Of a stretch of DNA of 64,000 bases, positions 42,086 through 49,963 are shown in pieces. The translations under genes and the position numbers were made by a program. The stretch is taken from positions 149,377 through 213,376 of the forward strand of contig CAKQWJ010000001.1 in the NCBI GenBank assembly GCA_934278925.1, written 5' to 3'. The DNA is from an uncultured Clostridia bacterium (GTDB lineage: Bacteria > Bacillota > Clostridia > Peptostreptococcales > Anaerovoracaceae). Positions within the stretch are counted from its first letter, which is position 1. Each line of letters opens with the position of its first letter. A model generated the notes under the pieces. The model ran no database searches. It had not been told where the DNA came from and was given only the letters and a program-made list of their open reading frames with translations.

Positions 42086-42269
42086 GGACTGCGTCTCATC
42101 TGCTCAGACTTCGCCTTCGGCTCGTCTTCGCAGGAGACAGCATGTCGCCGTCCCGAAACCTGCCGCTCTGCCTTCACTGCCGTTCGGCAATCGCGGGGTT
42201 TCTCTGGCGGACTGCGTCTCATCTACTCAAGCTTCGACTTCGTCTCGCTTTCGTAGGAGACAGCATGTC
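42086..42269. repeat. Two 61-bp repeats, one covering the 3' end of rlmD
   Basis: Copies at 42086-42146 and 42209-42269 start 123 bp apart and match at roughly 52 of 61 positions by eye. Both begin GGACTGCGTCTCATCT and end GGAGACAGCATGTC. The second contains the last codons and stop of the rRNA methyltransferase (stop at 42227). The first is a non-coding copy downstream. The stretch 41881-42085 holds no supported gene. Confidence 0.7.
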
Positions 42270-43414
42270 TCTACATGCTTGGTCATTGGGAAGTTGTCGT
42301 AGGATTTCATGTATACGGGTTCGTAGCCGTTCATTTTGAAGAGTTCCAGGTTCATGCACATGGTTTTCGGGTTGCAGGAGATGTACAGGATTTCCGGGAT
42401 GTCGTACCGGCACAGCATGTGCACCACTTTGTCGTGCATGCCGGCTCTCGGGGGATCCACCACGATCATGTCCGGTTTTTCCGTCAGCTCGTCCAGCTTT
42501 TTCCGAACGTCGCCGCACAGGAATTCGCAGTTGGTAATCCCGTTCAGCTCCGCATTGTGCCGAGCGGCTTCCACGGAATCCTCCACGATTTCCACGCCGT
42601 AGACTTTTTTCGCCTTCAGGGCCATCAGCTGCGTGATTGTGCCGGTACCGCAGTACAGATCGTATACTGTTTTTTCATGAATGTCCGGCAGCAGATTCAG
42701 CGCGTCGGAATACAGCCGCTCCACCGCGTTGATATTGGTCTGGAAGAAGGCGAAAGCCTTCACCTGGAATTTCAGACCCAGAATTTCTTCGTAGTAGAAA
42801 TCCCGGCCGTAAAGGATTTTCGTGCCCTCGTCGATTACCGCATCCGCCAGGCTGTCGTTGAACGTGCGAACGATGCCCACCAGCGTGTTGTCCAGCTCCA
42901 GCCCCTGAAGCAGCTCCACGTATCCGGCTTCGTCAAAGCCCTCCTCACTGCTGGTGATGATGTTCACCAACACCTCATTGGAGCGAACGCCATGGCGCAC
43001 CACCAGATTCCGCAGCAAGCCCGCATGGGTTTTTTTATGGTAAAAAGAATATTCTCTCTCCCGGCAGAAGTTCAGGGTGGCCGACAGAATCCGATTGAAA
43101 TCTTCCGGCACCAGCTGACATTCATCGCAGGTAACGATGGACATGAAGCGCCCCTTCTGATGCATGCCCAGTTCCAAAGGACCGCCGATTTCTACATCGC
43201 CGAAGGTGTATTCCATCTTGTTGCGGTACCGGTACGGGGTCTCCGCCGGAACCATTCCCTGATATACGGACGCATCCACATGGAATCTGTCGAAAAGGTC
43301 CAGCACCTGCTGGTTCTTCAATCGATGCTGCTCTTCATAGGGAACGCCCTGGTGCAGGCAGCCGCCGCAAAGGCCGTTCAGCTTACATTCTTTAAAATTC
43401 TCCATATTTGTCAT
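42227..43414 (-). CDS. 23S rRNA (uracil-C5)-methyltransferase, RlmD/RlmCD-like
   Basis: A 395-aa SAM-dependent RNA methyltransferase of the TrmA/RlmC/RlmD family. An N-terminal iron-sulfur cysteine cluster (CKLNGLCGGC), a SAM motif (VYDLYCGTGTITQL), the DPPRAG motif (VVDPPRAGMH) and the nucleophile SCNPKTM are present. No N-terminal TRAM domain. The start overlaps tgt by 23 nt and has an AAGGAG site. The last residues (LLRKRDEVEA) come from a 61-bp repeat also found downstream, so the natural 3' end may have been altered. Last gene of the ruv-queA-tgt operon. Confidence 0.9.
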   Translation of the reverse strand: MTNMENFKECKLNGLCGGCLHQGVPYEEQHRLKNQQVLDLFDRFHVDASVYQGMVPAETPYRYRNKMEYTFGDVEIGGPLELGMHQKGRFMSIVTCDECQLVPEDFNRILSATLNFCREREYSFYHKKTHAGLLRNLVVRHGVRSNEVLVNIITSSEEGFDEAGYVELLQGLELDNTLVGIVRTFNDSLADAVIDEGTKILYGRDFYYEEILGLKFQVKAFAFFQTNINAVERLYSDALNLLPDIHEKTVYDLYCGTGTITQLMALKAKKVYGVEIVEDSVEAARHNAELNGITNCEFLCGDVRKKLDELTEKPDMIVVDPPRAGMHDKVVHMLCRYDIPEILYISCNPKTMCMNLELFKMNGYEPVYMKSYDNFPMTKHVETCCLLRKRDEVEA

Positions 43415-44513
43415 AGAACTCCTTTTTGTATTCGACGAAACGGTCTTCCTCGATGGATTTTCGAATATTCTTCATCATGTTCACCAGGAAGTGGATGTTG
43501 TGCTCGGAGAGCAGCATGGAACTGAGAATCTCGTTGGATTTAAAAAGATGTCTCAGGTACGCTCTGGAATAATTCCGGCACACGTAGCAGTCACATTCCG
43601 GATCCAGGGTGCTGAAATCTCTCTGATGCACCGCATTCTTGATGTTCACATTTCCGTGGGAGGTCATGGCTACGCCGTGTCTCGCCAGACGGGTCGGCAG
43701 CACGCAGTCGAACATATCCACGCCGCGCTCGACGCCTTCGAATAAGTAATCCACTGTGCCAACACCCATGAGGTAGCGCGGTTTTTCTTTTGGCAGATAA
43801 TCCACACAATCGTCCAGCACATCCAGCATGATGTCCTTCGGCTCTCCGACGGACAGTCCGCCGATGGCATAGCCCGGCAGGTCCAGATCCACAATCTGCT
43901 CCGCGCTGATTCTCCGAAGGTCCTTGAACATTCCGCCCTGCATGATTCCGAAGAGGGACTGCTGCTCCGTGTTTTGGTGGTGGTCCTTGCATCGCTTGAG
44001 CCAGCGGGTGGTCCGCTCCAGGGACCGTGCTACGTACGGCTTCTCCGCTTCGTATTCCACGCATTCGTCGAAGGCCATGATGATATCTGCCCCCAGCGCA
44101 TTCTGGATGTCGATGGACGTTTCCGGTCTCATCATGTGCTTGGAACCGTCGATATAGGATTTGAAGGTAACTCCTTCCTCTGTGATTTTACGGAATTTTC
44201 CCAGGGAAAAAACCTGGAAGCCGCCGCTGTCCGTGAGAATCGGGCGATTCCAGTTCATGAACTTGTGAAGTCCGCCGGCCTCTCGAACGATATCCTCGCC
44301 GGGTCTCAAATAGAGATGGTAGGTGTTGCCCAGAATAATCTCGGCGCCGGTGGCCTCCACGTCCTCCGGCTTCATGGCTTTCACCGTAGCCTGGGTGCCT
44401 ACCGGCATAAATACCGGGGTTTCGATAGTGCCGTGAGGCGTGGTGATTCGGCCGCGGCGGGCGCGAGTTCTGGTATCCTGATGAATTAATTCGTATGTTA
44501 CTGCGTTGCTCAT
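43392..44513 (-). CDS. tgt: tRNA-guanine transglycosylase
   Basis: Exchanges guanine-34 for preQ1 in GUN-anticodon tRNAs, leading to queuosine. The 373-aa length is standard. GRITTPHGTIETPVFMPVGT at the start, LTDSGGFQVFSL with the catalytic Asp region, and the zinc site CDCYVCRNYSRAYLRHL are diagnostic. It follows queA by 43 nt; the two act in successive steps. Confidence 0.97.
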   Translation of the reverse strand: MSNAVTYELIHQDTRTRARRGRITTPHGTIETPVFMPVGTQATVKAMKPEDVEATGAEIILGNTYHLYLRPGEDIVREAGGLHKFMNWNRPILTDSGGFQVFSLGKFRKITEEGVTFKSYIDGSKHMMRPETSIDIQNALGADIIMAFDECVEYEAEKPYVARSLERTTRWLKRCKDHHQNTEQQSLFGIMQGGMFKDLRRISAEQIVDLDLPGYAIGGLSVGEPKDIMLDVLDDCVDYLPKEKPRYLMGVGTVDYLFEGVERGVDMFDCVLPTRLARHGVAMTSHGNVNIKNAVHQRDFSTLDPECDCYVCRNYSRAYLRHLFKSNEILSSMLLSEHNIHFLVNMMKNIRKSIEEDRFVEYKKEFYDKYGEF

Positions 44514-44556
44514 AGTACCTCTTTGTTTCTTTTTTTATATTGCAATCTCCGGGAGA

Positions 44557-45606
44557 TTACTCAATCAGCATGGCATCTCCGTAGCTGAAGAAGCGATATT
44601 TTTCCCGAACCGCTTCTTCGTACGCTTCCAGAATGTGTTCCCGATCGTACAGCGCGGAAATCAGCATCAGAAGTGTGGACTTCGGAAGATGGAAATTGGT
44701 GATCAATGCTTTTACAATCTTAAATTCGTATCCCGGATAGATGAAAATTCCGGTGCTGTTGTGGCCGGCCTGAACCCGGAAGCCCTCCGGTGTCTCCACC
44801 GCCGCACTCTCCAAAGTTCGGGTGGACGTGGTGCCCACGGAGATGATCCGCTGTCCCGCGTCGATGGCGTCGTTGATGATCTTCGCATTCTCCTCCGTCA
44901 CCGAGTACTCCTCGAAATGCATGTGGTGCTCCTCGATGTTCTCGCATTTTACCGGGCGGAAGGTGCCGATGCCCACGTGCAGGGTGACGTAGGCGATTTT
45001 CACGCCCTTCGCTTCGATTTCTTTCAGCAGTTCTTTGGTAAAATGAAGTCCGGCTGTCGGGGCGGCTACCGATCCGTCAATACGGCTGTATACCGTCTGA
45101 TAGGTTTCTTTGTCCGCGTCGTCCGCCGGCCGTTCGATGTACGGCGGAAGCGGCATGCTGCCCAGCTCTTCCAGCCGCTCCATGAAAATGCCTTCGTATT
45201 CAAAACGAACCTTCCGGGTTCCCTGATCCGGATCCTGGAACCCCAGAATATGTGCCTGGAACAGGTGCTCGGAATCGAACACCACCGTGTCTCCTTCCTT
45301 CAGTCTCTTTCCCGGGCGGACCATGGTTTCCCATACGTCCCCTTCCAGCCGCTTAATCAGCAGAAATTCGATGTGGGCGCCCGTCACCGCCTTCCGTCCG
45401 AACAACCGAGCGGGAATGACCCGTGAATCGTTCAGGACCATGCAGTCTCCCGGTTTCAGATATTCCAGAATATCGTGAAAATGACGGTGCTCAATGCTGT
45501 TCTTCTCCCGGTTCAGAATCATCAGCCGGCAGGAATCTCTTTGCTGCGCCGGAGTCTGAGCAATCAGCTCCTCCGGCAGGTGATAATCAAAATCTTCTAA
45601 TTTCAT
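44557..45606 (-). CDS. queA: S-adenosylmethionine:tRNA ribosyltransferase-isomerase
   Basis: Transfers the ribosyl group of SAM to preQ1 in tRNA, giving epoxyqueuosine. The 349-aa length is typical. The start FDYHLPEELIAQTPAQQRD, VLNDSRVIPARLFG and the AAPTAGLHFT motif are diagnostic. The AAGGA ribosome site lies 8 nt upstream. It sits between ruvB and tgt, the usual Bacillota order. Confidence 0.97.
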   Translation of the reverse strand: MKLEDFDYHLPEELIAQTPAQQRDSCRLMILNREKNSIEHRHFHDILEYLKPGDCMVLNDSRVIPARLFGRKAVTGAHIEFLLIKRLEGDVWETMVRPGKRLKEGDTVVFDSEHLFQAHILGFQDPDQGTRKVRFEYEGIFMERLEELGSMPLPPYIERPADDADKETYQTVYSRIDGSVAAPTAGLHFTKELLKEIEAKGVKIAYVTLHVGIGTFRPVKCENIEEHHMHFEEYSVTEENAKIINDAIDAGQRIISVGTTSTRTLESAAVETPEGFRVQAGHNSTGIFIYPGYEFKIVKALITNFHLPKSTLLMLISALYDREHILEAYEEAVREKYRFFSYGDAMLIE

Positions 45607-45669
45607 GTGTTTCCTTCTTTTATATATGATATGATTTTTCGTTTTCTTCGGCTTTCCCGAATTTTGTTT

Positions 45670-46677
45670 TTACTTCTCCGAATAGAGCGCCATCAGCCCC
45701 AGGTGTTCGTACGCCTTCCGGGATGCCATCCGCCCCTTCTGCGTCCGATACATCAGCTCGGACTGAATCAGGTACGGTTCGTTCACATCCTCCAGCGTCA
45801 CCCGCTCTTCGCCGATTGCGGAAGCGATGGTCTCGATTCCCACCGGGCCACCGTTGAACCCCTTGATAATCGTGGTGAGAATCTCTCGGTCCAGCTTCTC
45901 CAGACCCAGGTCATCGACCCCCAAAGCATCCAGTGCTTTCCGGGTGATATCGATATCCACGTTTCCATCCTGAATGACCTCCGAAAAATCCCGCACTCGC
46001 TTCAGCATGCGGTTGGCGATTCGCGGCGTCCCTCGGGACCGTTTCGCCAGCTCCGTCAGTGACTCTTCATCGATGTGCACGTTCATCACCCGCGCCGACC
46101 GGCGAAGGATTTCCTTCAGTTCCTCCACGGTGTAGAAATCGAATTTGCAAATGATTCCGAACCGATCCCGCAGCGGTGCCGAAAGGCTTCCCGCCCGCGT
46201 GGTGGCGCCGATCAGGGTAAAATGAGAGAGGTCAATCCGAAGGGACCGCGCCGACGGACCTTTTCCGATGACGATATCCAGCGCATAGTCTTCCATGGCG
46301 GAATACAGCACCTCTTCCACCGACCGGTTCAGCCGGTGAATCTCGTCGATAAAAAGCACATCGTTTTCATTCAAATTGGTCAAAATGGCGGCCAGATCTC
46401 CGGCTCTTCCGATGGCCGGGCCAGATGTGATTTTGATATCCACACCCAACTCGTTGGAAATGATTCCCGCCAATGTTGTTTTTCCCAGTCCCGGCGGTCC
46501 GTAGAAAAGCACGTGATCCAGGGACTCTCCCCGCATCTTCGCTGCCTCGATGTATATGGACAAATTCTCTTTATTTCCCGATTGCCCGCAGTACTCGCTG
46601 AGATATTGAGGACGAAGGGTATGTTCCCCCTCCAAATCCGAGGGCTGCATCTGTCTTGACGTAATCTGTTCTTCCAT
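45670..46677 (-). CDS. ruvB: Holliday junction helicase RuvB
   Basis: The AAA+ motor of RuvAB branch migration. The 335-aa protein has the Walker A GPPGLGKTTLA, Walker B LFIDEIHRLN, sensor GATTRAG and the C-terminal winged helix (MASRKAYEHLGL). It follows ruvA by 20 nt and is read with it. Confidence 0.98.
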   Translation of the reverse strand: MEEQITSRQMQPSDLEGEHTLRPQYLSEYCGQSGNKENLSIYIEAAKMRGESLDHVLFYGPPGLGKTTLAGIISNELGVDIKITSGPAIGRAGDLAAILTNLNENDVLFIDEIHRLNRSVEEVLYSAMEDYALDIVIGKGPSARSLRIDLSHFTLIGATTRAGSLSAPLRDRFGIICKFDFYTVEELKEILRRSARVMNVHIDEESLTELAKRSRGTPRIANRMLKRVRDFSEVIQDGNVDIDITRKALDALGVDDLGLEKLDREILTTIIKGFNGGPVGIETIASAIGEERVTLEDVNEPYLIQSELMYRTQKGRMASRKAYEHLGLMALYSEK

Positions 46678-46697
46678 AAATATGGTAACTTCCTTTC

Positions 46698-47294
46698 CTA
46701 CATCAGGAATTTCAGGGACTTCTTGATGTATTCTTCGATGGTCAAATCATCCTCCGGCACGTGACCGATGGCTTCTTCCGCCTCTGCTTTACTGTATCCC
46801 AAAGTGGTCAGGGCCACCACCGCATTGTTCCGTTCGTCGGAGAACAGTACCGCCGGTTCCGCTGCGATTTCCGCATCCTGAATCGGAACGGCACTCACCT
46901 TGTCCGCCAGTTCCAGAATCACCCGTTCCGCCGTTTTCTTTCCAACGCCCTGCGCCTTCGCAATGGATTTGGCATCCTTATGCATGATAAATGCTTTGAT
47001 CTGGTTCACCGTGCCGATGGACATGATGGCCAGCCCGGCTTTCGGTCCCACGCCGTTCACCGTCAGCAGCTGCTCGAAAAGAGTCAGCGCATCCCGGTCG
47101 TTAAATCCGAACAGGGACATGCCGTCGTCCTTCACCTGCATATACGTATACAGCTGAACCACATCTCCCTCCCGGGCATTCAGCACCGGCGAGGTATCCG
47201 CCACGTGAATCCGGAAACCGATTCCGCCCTGCGTCTCCACCACGATGGATCCCTTCTCATAAAAAAGATATTTTCCCGTAATATGTCTAATCAT
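46698..47294 (-). CDS. ruvA: Holliday junction DNA-binding subunit RuvA
   Basis: Binds the four-way junction and guides RuvB. The 198-aa protein shows the N-terminal OB fold (MIRHITGKYLFYEKGS), helix-hairpin-helix repeats (NGVGPKAGLAIMS and AQGVGKKTAERVILEL) and the C-terminal three-helix domain that contacts RuvB. It overlaps ruvC by 4 nt. Confidence 0.97.
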   Translation of the reverse strand: MIRHITGKYLFYEKGSIVVETQGGIGFRIHVADTSPVLNAREGDVVQLYTYMQVKDDGMSLFGFNDRDALTLFEQLLTVNGVGPKAGLAIMSIGTVNQIKAFIMHKDAKSIAKAQGVGKKTAERVILELADKVSAVPIQDAEIAAEPAVLFSDERNNAVVALTTLGYSKAEAEEAIGHVPEDDLTIEEYIKKSLKFLM

Positions 47295-47776
47295 CCTATC
47301 ACCCTGTTATTTCTGGAATGCGCATGGCAAATTGCCGCCGCCACCGCATCCGCCGTGTCATCCGGCTTCGGTACTTCCTTCAAATTCAGAATTACCTTGA
47401 CCATATTCTGCACCTGTTTTTTCTCCGCCCGGCCGTAGCCCACCAGCGCCTGCTTAATCTGCAGCGGCGTGTACTCCGAAACCCGAAGTCCGTTCCGCTC
47501 ACATGCCAAAAGAGCAACGCCCCTGGCCTCGCCCACTTTAATCGCCGTCGTTGTGTTGCTGTTAAAAAAAAGTTCCTCAATGGACGCCTCTTCCGGCTGA
47601 TATTTCTGAATCACTTCATTCAGCCCGTCGAACAGCTGATTCAGCCGCTGCGGCATCGGTGTATGCGCCTCCGTCTCAATAGATCCGTAGTCCACGGTCC
47701 GAAAACGATTTCCGTTATAATCCAGAATTCCGTATCCCATAATGGCATACCCCGGATCGATTCCAAGTATTCTCAT
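47291..47776 (-). CDS. ruvC: Crossover junction endonuclease RuvC
   Basis: Resolves Holliday junctions by symmetric nicking. The 161-aa length is normal. The RNase H-like catalytic acids are visible: ILGIDPG (Asp7), SIEELFF (Glu), and the late KPDDTADAVAAAICH (Asp pair). The first gene of the operon ruvC-ruvA-ruvB-queA-tgt-rlmD, with a GAGGAG ribosome site and its own promoter. Confidence 0.97.
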   Translation of the reverse strand: MRILGIDPGYAIMGYGILDYNGNRFRTVDYGSIETEAHTPMPQRLNQLFDGLNEVIQKYQPEEASIEELFFNSNTTTAIKVGEARGVALLACERNGLRVSEYTPLQIKQALVGYGRAEKKQVQNMVKVILNLKEVPKPDDTADAVAAAICHAHSRNNRVIG

Positions 47777-47797
47777 TCTTCTAAAACTCCTCGGGCT

Positions 47798-47826
47798 ATT
47801 TTACCAAAAAACGCTTCCTTTGTCTA
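47798..47826 (-). promoter_or_regulatory. Promoter of the ruv-queA-tgt-rlmD operon
   Basis: On the minus strand: -35 TAGACA (47821-47826), 17-nt spacer, -10 TAAAAT (47798-47803), 22 nt upstream of ruvC. Confidence 0.7.
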
Positions 47827-47909
47827 ATAGCCCGGCGCCGACCCTCGCCACCAACATCCAGACGGCACCGCACGCGACCGGACAATGATCCGGAGGATTA
47901 CCGAAAAAC

Positions 47910-48375
47910 CGGATCCGCCGTCTCAAAGTGCCGGCCGGGCCGATGAATGGTCGGAAGACAGCCCCCCAAAAAAACGTCCGGCTCTCCAATTGCCCTGCCG
48001 GGCCCGGGGACGTGGTGCCTCACTGCCCGCCAGCCCTTGTTCCTTCGTCGACGAGCACCACGTCCGCCCTCTCAAAGCGCCGGACGGGTCCGGGGACGTG
48101 GTGCCTCACTGCCCGCCAGCCCTTGTTTCTTCGTCGAGGAGCACCACGTCACTCGCTCCAAAGTGCCGACCGGGCCCGGGGACGTGGTGCCTCACTGCCC
48201 TCCAGCCCTTGTTCCTTCGTCGAGGAGCACCACGTCACTCGCTCCAAAGTGCCGACCGGGCCCGGGGACGTGGTGCCTCACTGCCCGCCAGCCCTTATTT
48301 CTCCGTCGACGAGCACCACGTCCTCCGCTCCAATGTGCCGGACGGCCCCGCATGCGTCCGGATACTGCAAAATCT
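47910..48375. repeat. Tandem array of 86-bp palindromic repeats (four units plus degenerate ends)
   Basis: CGTGGTGCC starts at 48011, 48097, 48183 and 48269, a strict 86-bp period. Each unit has a 10-bp stem (GACGTGGTGC with GCACCACGTC) around a loop of about 36 nt, then a GC-rich spacer with its own CCGG-type palindrome (ACCGGGCCCGGG). Spacer-like sequence without the stem also precedes (from about 47910) and follows. Very GC-rich compared with the surrounding DNA. Open frames across it have no start signals. Confidence 0.85.
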
Positions 48376-48393
48376 CGATTTTTCTCGATAAAT

Positions 48394-48427
48394 GTGTACT
48401 GAAGGGGAATTTTTTTTATGGCATAAT
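48394..48427 (+). promoter_or_regulatory. Promoter with a 16-nt motif shared with comEC
   Basis: GTGTACTGAAGGGGAA (48394-48409) stands 12 nt before CATAAT (48422-48427), which is preceded by TGG (extended -10). The same 16 nt stand 12 nt before TATAAT upstream of comEC (55415-55448). The gene start follows 21 nt after the -10. Confidence 0.5.
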
Positions 48428-48448
48428 CAACATAAGGAGGTACTCAAT

Positions 48449-49366
48449 ATGATAACTGTATTTTTAAAAGTAATTTCCGACATTCTTCAACAGCACGAGA
48501 ACATGCTCCGAAAGTATAAGAAGACGGCGCTAAAGCTAAAGGATTACGACGGAATCTTTCTCAAGGCGCGCACCACCAATGGGCGAACCTATTTCACCGG
48601 TCACAGGACCGGAAGCAAGCCAAAGTATATCGGAAATGAGCAGCACACTACGGTACAACGAATTCAAAGGCTTCGTGCAACAAGGGTCCTAATCTCGCTA
48701 CTGGAAAGCAACATCGCTGTGCTCAAGCATTTTCAGGATAATTACATTGATATCACCACGGAAGAAATCCGCAAGAGGCTTCCGAAATGTTACGTTCCGG
48801 CGAACCTTCGCGAAGCGGAATTGTCATTGGATACAGCTCAGAAGTTGTACTTGAAACTGCTGAAATTAAAGGTATCCAGGCCGGTTAAATATCCCGAACA
48901 GCGCACCGTTTCCACCATTGACGGAACGCTGGTGCGCAGCCGGATTGAAGCGATTATCTACGACCACTTGGTCAGTGCCGGATTGCTTGTGATTTATGAA
49001 TTTCCGATTATCATCGAAGGTCGCATCGTCTATCCGGATTTTCTGATTCTGCATCCGCTGACCGGCAAGCTTTATATTCTGGAACATCTCGGTTATTGGT
49101 ATCACGATGCGAAGGGCGCCGGGTACCGCAGCAATTTCTGCATCAAAACCATCGAGCTCGCCTCTCTCGGCTTTGTTTTGGGCAAAAACATCCTCACAAC
49201 CTTCGAGGACGGCAGCGGCACCATCGATACGGAAAAAATAGATAAAATGATTCAGCGGGAATTCTTTACGAGTCCGACCGTCCAGGAAAAAACGACGGGC
49301 GTCAGTCCCGAGGAATTTCTGAAACAGCAAATGCAGGCACAAGCGGCAGCGCGGATGGCCGGGTAA
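48449..49366 (+). CDS. PD-(D/E)XK nuclease-like protein of unknown function
   Basis: A 305-aa cytosolic protein. A helical, lysine-rich N-terminal half precedes a C-terminal region with the order of a PD-(D/E)XK fold: Glu in LVRSRIEAIIYDHLV, Asp in VYPDFLIL, and the E-x-H of LYILEHLGYW in place of the usual ExK. No methylase or specificity partner is adjacent, so a restriction system is not supported. The ATG at 48449 has an AAGGAGG site; the upstream extension lies in the promoter. The gene follows the 86-bp array and shares its promoter motif with comEC, hinting at a DNA-processing role (inference). Confidence 0.65.
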   Translation: MITVFLKVISDILQQHENMLRKYKKTALKLKDYDGIFLKARTTNGRTYFTGHRTGSKPKYIGNEQHTTVQRIQRLRATRVLISLLESNIAVLKHFQDNYIDITTEEIRKRLPKCYVPANLREAELSLDTAQKLYLKLLKLKVSRPVKYPEQRTVSTIDGTLVRSRIEAIIYDHLVSAGLLVIYEFPIIIEGRIVYPDFLILHPLTGKLYILEHLGYWYHDAKGAGYRSNFCIKTIELASLGFVLGKNILTTFEDGSGTIDTEKIDKMIQREFFTSPTVQEKTTGVSPEEFLKQQMQAQAAARMAG

Positions 49367-49436
49367 GAACAATTTTTATCGAATTATATAATATTCATGA
49401 TAATAAATTTTTATGCGTTTTTTTGAATGCCTGTGA

Positions 49437-49442
49437 TATAAT
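49437..49442 (+). promoter_or_regulatory. Extended -10 promoter of argR-recN
   Basis: TGATATAAT (TG-A-TATAAT), 53 nt upstream of argR; no strong -35 is seen. An AT-rich palindromic stretch at about 49381-49400 (CATGAATA on the minus strand) is loosely like an ARG box, which would give autoregulation. That part is weak. Confidence 0.45.
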
Positions 49443-49495
49443 CAAACTGATCATAAGATGGGCGCAGACCCATCCGGCATTTGAGGAGGGACCCC

Positions 49496-49963
49496 ATGCG
49501 TTATTCGAGACAGAACAAGATACTTGAGATTATCGCCAACAATGTAGTAGAAACCCAGGATCAACTTCAGGATTTGCTGAACCAGGCCGGTTTCAAAGTG
49601 ACCCAGGCGACAATTTCCAGAGACATCAAGGAGCTTCAGCTGGTCAAGGCATTGGCCGGAAACGGAAAGTATAAATATACAGCCGGAAAGTACGCTGAAC
49701 AGCCGATTTCCGATCGGTTTATTAAGATTTTCCGAGAAACCATTATTTCCACCGCTCATGCCGGGAATTTGATTGTCATCAAGACCCTTTCCGGCTGCGG
49801 AAATGCGGCTGCGGAAGCCATCGACTGTCTGGAATTGGACCACGTGGTGGGCTCCATCGCCGGAGACAATACCATGCTGATAATCGTGGACAAAGAAGAG
49901 AATGTGGCCGAGATTATCAGCCTGTTCGAAAACATGATTTCCAAGAGGGACAGAAATGATTAA
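49496..49963 (+). CDS. argR: Arginine repressor
   Basis: A 155-aa hexameric regulator that senses arginine, controls its synthesis and breakdown, and in some bacteria aids plasmid-dimer resolution. N-terminal winged helix with the signature VTQATISRDIKEL; C-terminal oligomerisation and arginine-binding domain with AGDNTMLIIV. The ATG at 49496 has a GAGGAGGG site; an in-frame start 15 nt earlier lies within that site. It overlaps recN by 8 nt, a conserved argR-recN pairing in Bacillota. An arginase gene at 62801 is a plausible target. Confidence 0.95.
   Translation: MRYSRQNKILEIIANNVVETQDQLQDLLNQAGFKVTQATISRDIKELQLVKALAGNGKYKYTAGKYAEQPISDRFIKIFRETIISTAHAGNLIVIKTLSGCGNAAAEAIDCLELDHVVGSIAGDNTMLIIVDKEENVAEIISLFENMISKRDRND

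Noticed and set aside
42034..42222. 62-codon frame downstream of the rRNA methyltransferase
   Set aside because: It lies in the duplicated 61-bp tail sequence, with no ribosome site.
47885..48452. Three overlapping long frames over the 86-bp array
   Set aside because: Several frames are open at once in GC-rich repeats, without start signals; the period is not a multiple of three, so the units change frame.
48449..49366. Restriction-modification system
   Set aside because: The nuclease-like fold is plausible, but no methyltransferase or specificity gene is nearby and the last motif is ExH, not ExK.
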